A DNA stretch of 64,000 nt. It comes from Dokdonella_A sp963775445 (lineage in GTDB: Bacteria; Pseudomonadota; Gammaproteobacteria; Xanthomonadales; Rhodanobacteraceae). The DNA lies in NCBI GenBank assembly GCA_963775445.1, contig CAVZIT010000004.1:2046001-2110000 (forward strand), in the 5' to 3' direction. Positions 27,500 through 35,604 of this stretch are shown here, piece by piece. The position numbers and the translations under genes were made by a program. Every line of letters begins with the position of its first letter. Position 1 is the first letter of the stretch. The notes under the pieces were generated by a model. The model did not search any database, was not told where the DNA came from, and saw only the letters and a list, made by a program, of their open reading frames with translations.

Positions 27500-28071
27500 G
27501 GATTGATTCGTGCTTCAATGCGACGGTCAGGCACCAGCCACATCACCGCGACCAGTGCATAGATCGCATCGGCCAACCAGCGATGGAAGAATGCGAGCAC
27601 GATCGCGATCGCGTAAAGAAAAGGCGAGATCTTGCCCTTGAGGTCACGGCCGATGAAACGCGCCAACGACGACTTGCCGTGTTCGGCGGCGATGATCGTG
27701 CGTTGCAGGATCCAGTAGGCCATTGCCGCCATCAGCAGTACGCCGCCGTAGAGTGCCGTCGGCACGCTCTCGAATCGGTTTTCACCCATCCATCCGGTGA
27801 CGAATGGAAACAGCGACAGCCAGAACAGCAAATGCAGATTCGCCCACAACACGGCGCCGTTGATCTTGCCGGCCGCCTGCAGCATGTGATGGTGATTGTT
27901 CCAATAGATGCCGACATACACAAAACTCAGGACATAGCTCAGGAATATGGGCAGCAAGGAGGCAAGCGCGGCGAAATCGCTCCCATGCGGCACTTTCAAT
28001 TCGAGCACCATGATCGTGATGATGATCGCGATCACGCCGTCGCTGAATGCTTCGAGCCGCCCCTTCCCCAT
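27496..28071 (-). CDS. TMEM175/DUF1211-family membrane protein (putative potassium channel)
   Basis: A 191-residue integral membrane protein with about six hydrophobic segments. The N-terminal RLEAFSDGVIAIIITIMVLE contains the R-x(3)-FSDG signature of bacterial TMEM175-type cation channels. This family conducts potassium through a pore lined by hydrophobic residues of helix 1. The length is normal for one repeat, and bacterial members assemble as tetramers. The gene lies between dnaK (100 bp upstream) and dnaJ (four-base overlap), all on the minus strand, so it should be heat-induced with the chaperones. No functional link between channel and chaperones is known to me; this placement is unusual. 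Confidence 0.85.
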   Translation of the reverse strand: MGKGRLEAFSDGVIAIIITIMVLELKVPHGSDFAALASLLPIFLSYVLSFVYVGIYWNNHHHMLQAAGKINGAVLWANLHLLFWLSLFPFVTGWMGENRFESVPTALYGGVLLMAAMAYWILQRTIIAAEHGKSSLARFIGRDLKGKISPFLYAIAIVLAFFHRWLADAIYALVAVMWLVPDRRIEARINP

Positions 28072-28105
28072 TCCGATGCCTCGTGTTTCACGTTCCGCGG
28101 ATCCG

Positions 28106-28142
28106 CCCGCGTTGAGCGGTGCGAAGCGTCGCTCGACGCGGG
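28106..28142. repeat. Long hairpin between dnaK and the TMEM175-like gene
   Basis: Arms CCCGCGTTGAGCG and CGCTCGACGCGGG pair over 13 bases with one G-T wobble and an 11-base loop. It lies just past the dnaK stop. No T run follows on the minus strand, so it is more likely an attenuator or an mRNA-stabilising element than a full terminator. Confidence 0.6.
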
Positions 28143-28170
28143 CAGTAATCGCGGCCCTGCCGGGATAACC

Positions 28171-30099
28171 TTACTTGTCGTCCTTGACCTCGGTGAACTC
28201 GGCGTCGACCACGTCCTCGGGTTTCGCCGCGCCAACGTCCGGCCCGGCTTGCGGCCCGCTTTCGTGTGAGCTGCTGGAGGCACCACCAGCTGCCGCTGCG
28301 GCCAGCGGCTGCGCGGCTTCCTCGAGCTTTGCCGTACGGGTCTCGATCGCGGCCTTGTCGTCGCCCTTCATGACCTTCTCGAGGTCGGCCAGCGCCTCCT
28401 CGATGCGCCCGAGTTGATCGCCCGGCAGCTTGCCGCCGTGTTCCTTGACTGCGCTGCGCGTCCCGTGAACGAGCTGGTCGGCCTTGTTGCGCGCGCCGAT
28501 CAGCTCATGGAAGCGCTTGTCTTCTTCCTTGTTGGCTTCGGCGTCCGTCACCATGCGCTTGATCTCGTCCTCGGAGAGACCCGAGCCGGCCTTGATCTCG
28601 ATGCGTTGTTCCTTGCCGGTCTTCTTGTCCGTTGCCGACACGTGCAGGATGCCGTTCGCGTCGATGTCGAACGCCACCTCGACCTGGGGCATGCCGCGCG
28701 GCGCAGGCTCGATGCCCGCCAGATCGAACTTGGCCAACGACTTGTTGTAGCGCGCCTGTTCGCGTTCGCCCTGCAGCACATGCACGGTCACGGCGGACTG
28801 GTTGTCCTCGGCCGTGGAGAAGATCTGCGATGCCTTGGTCGGGATCGTCGTGTTCTTCTCGATCAGTTTGGTGAACACGCCACCGAGCGTCTCGATGCCG
28901 AGCGACAGCGGCGTCACGTCAAGCAACAGTACATCCTTGACCGTACCGCCGAGCACGCCGCCCTGGATGGCCGCACCGACCGCTACGGCTTCATCGGGGT
29001 TGACGTCCTTGCGCGGCTCCTTGCCGAAGAAGTCCTTGACTGCTTCCTGGACCTTGGGCATGCGCGTCTGGCCGCCGACCAGAATCACGTCGTCGATGTC
29101 CGACACGCGAAGACCGGCGTCGTTGAGCGCCGTGCGACACGGGTCCATCGTGCGCTTGATCAACTCTTCCACGAGCGACTCGAGCTTGGCCCGCGTCAAC
29201 TTGATGTTGAGGTGCTTGGGACCCGACGAATCGGCCGTGACGTACGGCAGATTCACTTCGGTCTGGTGCGCGCTCGACAGTTCGATCTTGGCGCGCTCGG
29301 CCGCGTCCTTCAGACGCTGCAGTGCGAGCGGATCGTTCTTGAGATCGACGCCCTGGTCCTTCTTGAACTCATCCACCAGATAATCGATCACGCGCTTGTC
29401 GAAGTCCTCGCCACCGAGGAAGGTGTCGCCGTTGGTCGCGAGCACCTCGAACTGCTTCTCGCCATCGACTTCGGCGATTTCGATGATCGACACGTCGAAC
29501 GTGCCGCCACCGAGATCGAACACCGCGATCTTGCGATCCTTGTTGCCTGACTTGTCGAGCCCATAGGCCAGCGCGGCCGCGGTCGGCTCGTTGATGATGC
29601 GCTTGACTTCAAGTCCTGCGATGCGGCCCGCATCCTTGGTCGCCTGACGCTGCGAATCGTTGAAATACGCCGGCACCGTGATGACCGCCTCGGTGACCGT
29701 TTCGCCGAGATAGTCCTCGGCGGTCTTCTTCATCTTCATGAGTACCTTGGCCGATACCTCGGGCGGCGCCATCTTCTTGCCGTCGGCGGTCTCGACCCAG
29801 GCGTCGCCGTTGTCGTGCTGGATGATCTTGTACGAGACGAGATCGATATCCTTCTGCACTTCGGCATCGGTGAACTTGCGCCCGATCAGGCGCTTCACCG
29901 CATAAAAAGTGTTCTTGGGGTTGGTCACGGCCTGACGCTTGGCCGTCGCACCGACCAGCACCTCGTTGTCCTTGAACGCAACCACGGACGGCGTGGTGCG
30001 ATCGCCTTCCGAATTCTCGATCACGCGTGCGGTGCTGCCTTCCATCACGGCCACGCACGAGTTGGTGGTGCCAAGATCGATACCGATGATTTTTCCCAT
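28171..30099 (-). CDS. dnaK: Chaperone DnaK (Hsp70)
   Basis: DnaK is the ATP-dependent Hsp70 chaperone of the cytoplasm. The 642-residue protein starts MGKIIGIDLGTTNSC and contains the phosphate-2 loop IAVFDLGGGTFDVS and ILVGGQTRMP-type adenosine motif (VILVGGQTRMPKVQ). The interdomain linker DVLLLDVTPLSLG, the substrate-binding domain and a C-terminal lid ending in EDVVDAEFTEVKDDK complete it. The ATG at 30099 has GGAG eight bases upstream; 11 further upstream codons in frame are not Hsp70-like. It is downstream of grpE, with a sigma-32-like promoter in the 81-bp gap. Confidence 0.98.
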   Translation of the reverse strand: MGKIIGIDLGTTNSCVAVMEGSTARVIENSEGDRTTPSVVAFKDNEVLVGATAKRQAVTNPKNTFYAVKRLIGRKFTDAEVQKDIDLVSYKIIQHDNGDAWVETADGKKMAPPEVSAKVLMKMKKTAEDYLGETVTEAVITVPAYFNDSQRQATKDAGRIAGLEVKRIINEPTAAALAYGLDKSGNKDRKIAVFDLGGGTFDVSIIEIAEVDGEKQFEVLATNGDTFLGGEDFDKRVIDYLVDEFKKDQGVDLKNDPLALQRLKDAAERAKIELSSAHQTEVNLPYVTADSSGPKHLNIKLTRAKLESLVEELIKRTMDPCRTALNDAGLRVSDIDDVILVGGQTRMPKVQEAVKDFFGKEPRKDVNPDEAVAVGAAIQGGVLGGTVKDVLLLDVTPLSLGIETLGGVFTKLIEKNTTIPTKASQIFSTAEDNQSAVTVHVLQGEREQARYNKSLAKFDLAGIEPAPRGMPQVEVAFDIDANGILHVSATDKKTGKEQRIEIKAGSGLSEDEIKRMVTDAEANKEEDKRFHELIGARNKADQLVHGTRSAVKEHGGKLPGDQLGRIEEALADLEKVMKGDDKAAIETRTAKLEEAAQPLAAAAAGGASSSSHESGPQAGPDVGAAKPEDVVDAEFTEVKDDK

Positions 30100-30150
30100 T
30101 GCCTTGTCTCCGCTCAATCCGAAATCGGCCATTCGGGCCGCTCGCGAAAA

Positions 30151-30177
30151 TGTGGGGGTTTCGAAGTGTGTTTCAAG
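30151..30177 (-). promoter_or_regulatory. Candidate sigma-32 promoter for dnaK
   Basis: Read on the minus strand: CTTGAAA, a 12-base spacer, then CCCCCACA. The -35 hexamer matches the heat-shock consensus exactly, and the -10 starts with the required C run but has an extra base before AT. It lies in the grpE-dnaK gap, about 50 bases before the dnaK start. Confidence 0.6.
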
Positions 30178-30180
30178 CCG

Positions 30181-30714
30181 TCATTTCGCGACGGAAACGA
30201 GGGCCGGACGCAACAACCGATCGTTGAGCACGTAGCCCTTCTGCATTACGGCTATCACGTTGCCCGATGCGTGCTCGGGGCTTTCGATCATGGTCATGGC
30301 CTGATGCAGCTCTGGATCGAACCGCTGCCCGACAGGGTCGATGACTTTGAGGCCGTTGTTTTCGGTCACGCGCCGGAGTTCCCGCAACGTCAATTCCTGG
30401 CCGGCCCGCAGCGTCTGCGCGTCTGCGCCAGTCGCTTCGAGTCCACGCTCGAGGCTGTCGCAAACCGGAAGCAGGTCCGCCAGCAGTTTTTCGTTGGCGA
30501 AGCGGCGCGCGTACTCGAGATCACGGGCCAGGCGCTTGCGCTGATTGTCCAGCTCGGCGCGCTCACGCAACACCAGTTCACGCATCTCGGCCAGTTTTGC
30601 CTCGTGCTCGCCAAGCTGGCGCGACAGCTCATCGACATCCGCCACCACCTGATCGTCGGGATCCGGACCGCGCGCCTCTTCGGCACCGGTCGGCGCCGGA
30701 TTGGTGTTTTCCAT
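30181..30714 (-). CDS. grpE: Nucleotide exchange factor GrpE
   Basis: GrpE releases ADP from DnaK. The protein is 177 residues from MENTNPAPTG. A long coiled coil (about residues 20-75, ELSRQLGEHEAKLAEMREL onward) precedes the beta-wing domain with the typical FDPELHQAMTMIE and GYVLNDRLLRPALVSVAK ending. The ATG at 30714 has GGAG six bases upstream. The 19 upstream in-frame codons are not conserved. It lies between hrcA (157 bp upstream, with a strong sigma-32-like promoter) and dnaK. Confidence 0.96.
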   Translation of the reverse strand: MENTNPAPTGAEEARGPDPDDQVVADVDELSRQLGEHEAKLAEMRELVLRERAELDNQRKRLARDLEYARRFANEKLLADLLPVCDSLERGLEATGADAQTLRAGQELTLRELRRVTENNGLKVIDPVGQRFDPELHQAMTMIESPEHASGNVIAVMQKGYVLNDRLLRPALVSVAK

Positions 30715-30859
30715 CGCTCTCTCCACAGTTGAATTTTTCCAGCTTGCAAACGCCCGCGTGACGCCGCTCACCGCTGGTGCGGCGCTCGCGAATCCAACGC
30801 GCCCTCAGATCGTTCACAACGAGCGCCGACGCCCGCGATGCCAGCCCGCAACAGCGCAG

Positions 30860-30887
30860 CAATGGGGGCAACTAGGCGCGGTTCAAG
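30860..30887 (-). promoter_or_regulatory. Candidate sigma-32 promoter for grpE-dnaK
   Basis: Read on the minus strand: CTTGAA, a 14-base spacer, then CCCCATTG. Both halves match the RpoH consensus (CTTGAAA and CCCCATNT) with spacing in the normal range. It overlaps the last codons of hrcA and lies about 140 bases before the grpE start. Confidence 0.72.
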
Positions 30888-31915
30888 GCGAGCGAAATGA
30901 TCTGGGCGGTCGCCTGCACCACCGGGATGATCTTGTCGTAGGCCATCCGCGTCGGGCCGATCACGCCGAGAACGCCGAGCGCCCGGCCACCTGCGCCGTA
31001 GGATGCCGTGATCAGCGAGCAACCCTCGAGTGCAGGGAATTCCGATTCCTCGCCGATGAACAGTCGCACACCCTCCGCGCGGGCGCAACGCTCGAGCAAC
31101 GCCAGCAAATCGCGCTTGCGCTGGAACGCATCGAACAGATCGCGCAAACGATCCATGTCCGCGAGTTCGTGGACTCCCATCAGGTTGGTCTGGCCGGCCA
31201 CCAGCATGTCGTTGTCGGGCGATGCCTCGAAAGCGTGCTGGGCCACCTCGACGGCCACGGCCATGAGACGATTGAGTCGCTTGCTCTCGTCGCGCATTTC
31301 GCGCAAGAGTCGATTGCGGATCTCGTCGAGCTTCAAACCGGCAAAATGTTCGTTGAGGTAATTGGCGATCTGTTCCAGCTCGCCCGCGCCATAAGCGCGC
31401 TGAGTCGCTATGACGCGGTTCTGGACCTGCCCATCCGTGAAGACCAGGATCACCAGCAGCCGGTTGCCGTCGAGCGCGACGAAATCGATGTGACGGAACG
31501 GCAGCTCCTCGCGTTTGGGTACGCTGACCACGCCGACGAAACGACTCATCTGCGACAACAACGCACTCGCGCTGGTCAGCAACTCTCCCGTTCCGGCGTC
31601 GGCCGGCAACTCCCGGCGCAACTGCTCGATCTGGATTTCCTTGAGCGGCTCGATCTCGAGCAGGCTGTCGACGAAAACCCGATAACCCTGTGCGGTCGGG
31701 ACGCGACCGGCCGACGTATGCGGGGCCGAGACCAGACCGAATTCCTCAAGATCGGCCATGATGTTGCGGATAGTCGCCGGGCTCACATCCAGCCCCGAGT
31801 AGCGCGCCAAGGTGCGCGAGCCCACGGGCTGCCCCTCGGCAATGTAGCGGGCGATCAGCGATCGCAGCAGTTGCCTGGCGCGGGCATCGAGACCATCTGG
31901 GGAGGTTCTGCTCAT
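30872..31915 (-). CDS. hrcA: Heat-inducible transcription repressor HrcA
   Basis: HrcA represses heat-shock genes by binding CIRCE operators and is kept active by GroEL. The 347-residue protein has an N-terminal winged helix (LLRSLIARYIAEGQPVGSR, SPATIRNIMADLEEFGLV, HTSAGRVPT) and a GAF-like C-terminal domain ending RMAYDKIIPVVQATAQIIS. The start is the ATG at 31915; the open frame runs far upstream but overlaps recN and is not HrcA-like. It opens the hrcA-grpE-dnaK operon and is divergent from recN. I find no CIRCE inverted repeat (TTAGCACTC type) upstream of hrcA, grpE or dnaK, so its targets, probably groESL, lie elsewhere. Confidence 0.96.
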   Translation of the reverse strand: MSRTSPDGLDARARQLLRSLIARYIAEGQPVGSRTLARYSGLDVSPATIRNIMADLEEFGLVSAPHTSAGRVPTAQGYRVFVDSLLEIEPLKEIQIEQLRRELPADAGTGELLTSASALLSQMSRFVGVVSVPKREELPFRHIDFVALDGNRLLVILVFTDGQVQNRVIATQRAYGAGELEQIANYLNEHFAGLKLDEIRNRLLREMRDESKRLNRLMAVAVEVAQHAFEASPDNDMLVAGQTNLMGVHELADMDRLRDLFDAFQRKRDLLALLERCARAEGVRLFIGEESEFPALEGCSLITASYGAGGRALGVLGVIGPTRMAYDKIIPVVQATAQIISLALNRA

Positions 31916-32037
31916 GCGGATTTCCCGGCGCGCCGGCGCCAACTCCACGCGGAAGCTAGCAAGCGGCCCCGCGTCAATCAATAGCGTCACGCCAACGCCG
32001 GGTGATAATCGGTGCGTCGGCGAATTCGTACACCGAC

Positions 32038-32066
32038 ATGATGGGGGCAACGCCACCGCATGCAAC
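32038..32066 (-). promoter_or_regulatory. Possible sigma-32 promoter for hrcA
   Basis: Read on the minus strand: GTTGCAT, a 12-base spacer, then CCCCCATCAT. The -10 element is good and the -35 keeps only TTG of CTTGAA. It lies about 125 bases before the hrcA start in the hrcA-recN divergent region. Confidence 0.45.
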
Positions 32067-32119
32067 GGTCTTCTGGTACTTTCGCGCCGGTCAGGGCGCA
32101 TTGAATAGCTGCGAGTGCA

Positions 32120-33796
32120 ATGCTGGAATCTCTTTACGTCAAGGACTTCGCAATTGTCGGCGAGGCCGAAATCGCCTTTGCGCCGGGGCTGACCGTGGTC
32201 AGCGGCGAAACCGGCGCGGGCAAGTCGTTGCTGGTAGATGCGTTGCTGCTTCTTACCGGCGCGCGCGGCGATGCCGCCGTGGTACGGCAAGGCAACGAAC
32301 GCGCCGAATTGTCGGCCGAATTCACTCTTGGCGACGACTCCGAGCTGCGAGCCTGGCTCATCGAAAACGACCTGCAGGACGACGAGGGTGCCTGCCAATT
32401 GCGCCGTGTGATTCGCGCAGAAGGCAACTCGCGCGCCTGGATCAACGGGCATCCCGTTCCGCTCGCGCAGTTGAAGGCGCTGGGCGAACGCCTGATCGAA
32501 ATTCATGGCCAGAACGAGCACCAGTCGTTGCTCGATCGCGCGCGGCAACTCGCGTTGCTCGACGCGTTCGGCAACCACGATGCCGCGCTTGCGGACCTCG
32601 CGCAACTCGTCCGCGACTGGCGTCTGGCGGGAAAACGCATCGAGGAATTGTCGCGCGGCGAAAACCACGCCGAGCGCATCGATTGGCTGGCCCATCAGCT
32701 CGACGAGCTCGATCGCCACGTGCTCGATCCGGAAGCGCTCGATGCGCTCGACGCAGAGCACCGCCGTCTCGCCAACGCCGGCCAGTTGCTGCAGGGCTGT
32801 GCCGGAGCTGCCGACCTTCTCGACGGAGAGAGTGAATACGCGCTGCTGGCCGGTGTGGTGCGCGCGCATGCGGAAATCGGGCGCCTCGGTGCAATCGACG
32901 AGCGACTCTCGGAAGTTCGCGATTTGCTCGACAGCGCGCAGATCCAGATCGGCGAAGCTGTCGCAGCGCTTTCGCGCTATCAGGCTGAGATCGATCTTGA
33001 TCCGCAGCGGCTCGCCGAAATCGACGCTCAACTGGCGAAACTGCACGAGCTTTCGCGCAAGCATCGCGTTCCGATTGGCCAACTCAAGAGTGTCGCGAGC
33101 GGCCTGCGCGATGAAATGGACGCGTTGCGCGGCGCCGGCGCCAGCATCGCGCGACTCGAAACCGAACGCTCGCGCCTGCTCAGCGCCTACACCACCGCGG
33201 CAAGAAAACTGGGGCAATCACGTGCGGCGGCTGCCGGACGCCTGAGTCGCGAAGTCACCGGCCTGATGGGCGAGCTCGGCATGCCCGGCGGCAGCCTCGA
33301 GGTGCGCCTCGATCCCCGCGCATCCGACGAACCGGGCGAGAGCGGTTCGGAACGTTGCGAATTCCTCGTCAGCGCGAATCCGGGACAGACGCCTCGCGAA
33401 TTGCGCAAGGTCGCCTCTGGCGGAGAGCTCTCGCGCATCAGCCTCGCGATCGAGGTGGCCGCGCTCGGCGTGGACACGACCGCGACGATGGTATTCGACG
33501 AAGTCGATGCCGGCATCGGCGGCGCAGTGGCCGAAGTGGTCGGGCAGAAACTGCGCAGGCTCGCCGGCGGACGTCAGGTCCTGTGCGTGACCCATTTGCC
33601 GCAGGTCGCTGCACAAGGCCATCAGCATCTAAGGGTCAGCAAATCGAACGTCGACGGTGCCACCGATATCGAGGTGGAGAATCTGCGCGACTCGGCACGA
33701 CGCGACGAGATCGCACGCATGCTCGGCGGCATAGAAATCGCGCGCGAGGCACGCGCCCACGCACGCCAGATGCTCGACAGCGCGCAAAAATCCTGA
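32120..33796 (+). CDS. recN: DNA repair protein RecN
   Basis: RecN is an SMC-like ATPase that acts in double-strand-break repair. The 558-residue protein has Walker A in VVSGETGAGKSLLVDALLLL, a coiled-coil middle (about residues 150-360), the ABC signature in ASGGELSRISLAIEV and Walker B in TMVFDEVDAGIGG, followed by the histidine loop VTHLPQVAA. The length matches the family. It is divergent from hrcA and convergent with fur, with 34 bases between their ends. I see no clear LexA box in the promoter region. Confidence 0.97.
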   Translation: MLESLYVKDFAIVGEAEIAFAPGLTVVSGETGAGKSLLVDALLLLTGARGDAAVVRQGNERAELSAEFTLGDDSELRAWLIENDLQDDEGACQLRRVIRAEGNSRAWINGHPVPLAQLKALGERLIEIHGQNEHQSLLDRARQLALLDAFGNHDAALADLAQLVRDWRLAGKRIEELSRGENHAERIDWLAHQLDELDRHVLDPEALDALDAEHRRLANAGQLLQGCAGAADLLDGESEYALLAGVVRAHAEIGRLGAIDERLSEVRDLLDSAQIQIGEAVAALSRYQAEIDLDPQRLAEIDAQLAKLHELSRKHRVPIGQLKSVASGLRDEMDALRGAGASIARLETERSRLLSAYTTAARKLGQSRAAAAGRLSREVTGLMGELGMPGGSLEVRLDPRASDEPGESGSERCEFLVSANPGQTPRELRKVASGGELSRISLAIEVAALGVDTTATMVFDEVDAGIGGAVAEVVGQKLRRLAGGRQVLCVTHLPQVAAQGHQHLRVSKSNVDGATDIEVENLRDSARRDEIARMLGGIEIAREARAHARQMLDSAQKS

Positions 33797-33830
33797 CGGA
33801 TGCAGTTCTTCCGACCGGCGTGACCGGGCG

Positions 33831-34238
33831 TTATTTCTTGCGTTTGGAGCGCACGTAAAGAACGAGGCTGTGATCCTCGATGTCGTAGCCGTGCTTGTCG
33901 GCGATTTCCCGCTGCAGGCGCTCGATTTCCTCGTTGCTGAACTCGATGACCTTGCCGGTATCGATATCGACCATGTGGTCGTGATGCTTGCCGCGATCGA
34001 GCTCGTAAACCGCCTGCCCGCCCTCGAAATTGTGCTTGAGCACGAGACCCGCGCTTTCGAACTGGGTGAGAACGCGATAGACCGTCGCGAGCCCGATATC
34101 GTCCTGATGTTCCAGCAGACGGCGATATATATCCTCTGCGCTCAGATGCTTGCCATCGTAGGCCTCGAGGATTTCAAGTATGCGAATGCGCGGGTGGGTG
34201 ACCTTGAGCCCGGCCTTGCGCAGATCGGTCGTTTCCAT
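33831..34238 (-). CDS. fur: Ferric uptake regulator Fur, cysteine-free
   Basis: Fur represses iron-uptake genes when loaded with Fe(II). The 135-residue protein has the N-terminal winged helix (KVTHPRIRILEILE, GLATVYRVLTQFESAGLV) and the metal-binding stretch KHHDHMVDIDTGKVIEF. In E. coli-type Fur the segment after HHDH carries the CxxC structural zinc ligands. Here the positions read DIDTG, and the whole protein has no cysteine. The regulatory site histidines and acidic residues are kept. This matches the family pattern I associate with xanthomonads, but that is from memory. The gene is divergent from bamE, a usual fur neighbour. Confidence 0.95.
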   Translation of the reverse strand: METTDLRKAGLKVTHPRIRILEILEAYDGKHLSAEDIYRRLLEHQDDIGLATVYRVLTQFESAGLVLKHNFEGGQAVYELDRGKHHDHMVDIDTGKVIEFSNEEIERLQREIADKHGYDIEDHSLVLYVRSKRKK

Positions 34239-34321
34239 GATGGTTTGCTGGCGATCTTCGCGTCATGCGTGCGTCGGGGCTAGTGTATCATTCGCGCCTT
34301 TCCGGACCGGATCCACCACGC

Positions 34322-34735
34322 ATGCGCTTTCGCTGTCTTGCCGTTCTGACGCTGAGTACTGCGGTACTGGGCGGTTGCGGCGTGATTTACAAACTCGATG
34401 TCCAACAGGGCAACCTGTTCGACAAGGCCAGCGTCGATTCGCTCAAGCCGGGCATGACCAAGCATCAGGTAACGCTGATCATGGGCTCACCGTCGATCAT
34501 CAGCCCGTTCGACCAGAATCGCTGGGACTATGTTTCGACTATCCGTCGCGGCCGCAACCAGATGGCGTCCAAGGATCTGACGCTGTATTTCAAGGACGAT
34601 GCGCTCGCCAAGATCGAGGGCGACTATTTCCCGGTCGACCCCGATCAGCTGATCAAGGATGCGCGCAAATACAAGCGCGATTACCCGGACGAAAAGCGCC
34701 CCGACGAGAAGAAGAAGCAGGGTCAGGGCGGCTGA
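34322..34735 (+). CDS. bamE: Outer membrane assembly lipoprotein BamE (OmlA/SmpA)
   Basis: BamE is a small lipoprotein of the BAM complex that inserts beta-barrel proteins into the outer membrane. The 137-residue precursor has a lipoprotein signal with lipobox LGGC (lipidated Cys19). The conserved BamE core follows: VDSLKPGMTKHQVTLIMGSP, then the W-containing NRWDYVSTIRRG and LTLYFKDDALAKIEGDYFP. The C-terminal tail is long and charged. The start at 34322 gives the signal peptide; the frame is open for 19 more codons. The gene is divergent from fur, and its 3' end overlaps the end of rnfH by 13 bases. Confidence 0.95.
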   Translation: MRFRCLAVLTLSTAVLGGCGVIYKLDVQQGNLFDKASVDSLKPGMTKHQVTLIMGSPSIISPFDQNRWDYVSTIRRGRNQMASKDLTLYFKDDALAKIEGDYFPVDPDQLIKDARKYKRDYPDEKRPDEKKKQGQGG

Positions 34736-35088
34736 TCTTCGCGACCCGCGCGATTCTCCCCGGCCTCTTCGTCGACTGCCGCTTTCGCGCGCGCGACTTT
34801 TCGGGCACGCAGGCGGCGCGCTTCCTTCGGATCGACCTTGAGCGGGCGATACGCCTCGACGCGATCGCCGTCGCGCAAGATCGACTGCAGCGTCGCGGGT
34901 TTCGACCAGATTCCGAAACTCAGATCGGCGCAGGCAGTTCCAAATTCCAGAGTCAGTCCGGAAATCGCGAGCGCCTGCGCAACGGTCGAATCGGGCGGCA
35001 ATTCGATTCGCCGCAGGAATTGGCGCTCCGGCTCCGCGTAGGCAACCTCCACCACGATGAAGCCGCCGCGGCGCGCTTCATGCGCCAT
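34723..35088 (-). CDS. rnfH: RnfH family ubiquitin-like protein
   Basis: A 121-residue member of the RnfH (UPF0125) family with a beta-grasp fold. It has IVVEVAYAEPERQFLRRIEL, TVAQALAISG, FGIWSKPATLQSILRDGDRV and EAYRPLKVDPKEARRLRA. The basic C-terminal tail is longer than usual. The ATG at 35088 overlaps the end of ratA by 11 bases, the typical ratA-rnfH pair (yfjG-yfjF). The exact role is uncertain. The family was named for genetic association with Rnf electron transport in some bacteria, but no rnf genes are in this window. Confidence 0.92.
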   Translation of the reverse strand: MAHEARRGGFIVVEVAYAEPERQFLRRIELPPDSTVAQALAISGLTLEFGTACADLSFGIWSKPATLQSILRDGDRVEAYRPLKVDPKEARRLRARKVARAKAAVDEEAGENRAGREDQPP

Positions 35089-35524
35089 GCGCCGCACCGT
35101 AAACGCGATCGGCGACCCGGCAGAAATCATCGACCATTCGATTGCCGAGATTCTGGAAGCCCAGACGCAGCACCATGCCGCCAAAACGACCGGCGTACTC
35201 GAAATCGAGTTCAAGCGCGATTCGGCAACCCGCTTCGCCGAGCGCGGCAAATGTCCAGTCGCCGTGGAGACGACGGAACGGACCGTCGACCAGATCGAGT
35301 TGCAGCCGTTCGGGGGGATTCATGGTGTTGCGCGTGGTAAAGCTCTGCACGATTCCGGCGAAGCGCAAATCCAGGCGCGCCGTGAGGCTGTCCGCCTCGC
35401 GCGAAACAACCTCGGCGTTCGCGCACCACGTGAAGCGGGTCGGGTATGCTTCGACGTCGTTGACGAGATCGAACATCTGTTGCGGCGCATGACGCACCAC
35501 GGCGCTGCGGCGGATCTGGATCAC
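35078..35524 (-). CDS. ratA: RatA-like START/SRPBCC protein
   Basis: A 148-residue single-domain protein of the polyketide cyclase/START fold. The start MIQIRRSAVVRHAPQQMFDLVNDVEAYP and the middle FTTRNTMNPPERLQLDLVDGPF match the RatA/CoQ10-binding family. E. coli RatA was reported to interfere with 70S ribosome assembly, while the homologous Coq10 supports ubiquinone function, so the true role here is open. It is divergent from smpB with 80 bases between and coupled to rnfH by overlap. This ratA-rnfH/smpB arrangement is conserved in gammaproteobacteria. Confidence 0.93.
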   Translation of the reverse strand: MIQIRRSAVVRHAPQQMFDLVNDVEAYPTRFTWCANAEVVSREADSLTARLDLRFAGIVQSFTTRNTMNPPERLQLDLVDGPFRRLHGDWTFAALGEAGCRIALELDFEYAGRFGGMVLRLGFQNLGNRMVDDFCRVADRVYGAAHGA

Positions 35525-35604
35525 GTTGGGCCCGGCACCGGGTTTGCGGTAGTCATGCGGTCGGCCCCAATCGTAGCCGACATCCTCGAATCCGATAAGG
35601 CCAC

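Noticed and set aside
31916..32119. Search for a CIRCE operator upstream of hrcA
   Set aside because: No TTAGCACTC-N9-GAGTGCTAA-like repeat is present. GAGTGCAATGC near 32114 is only a half-site by chance.
30872..33217. Extended 781-codon HrcA fusion
   Set aside because: The extra ~430 N-terminal residues are the antisense of recN. HrcA proper starts at 31915 with a normal N-terminus.
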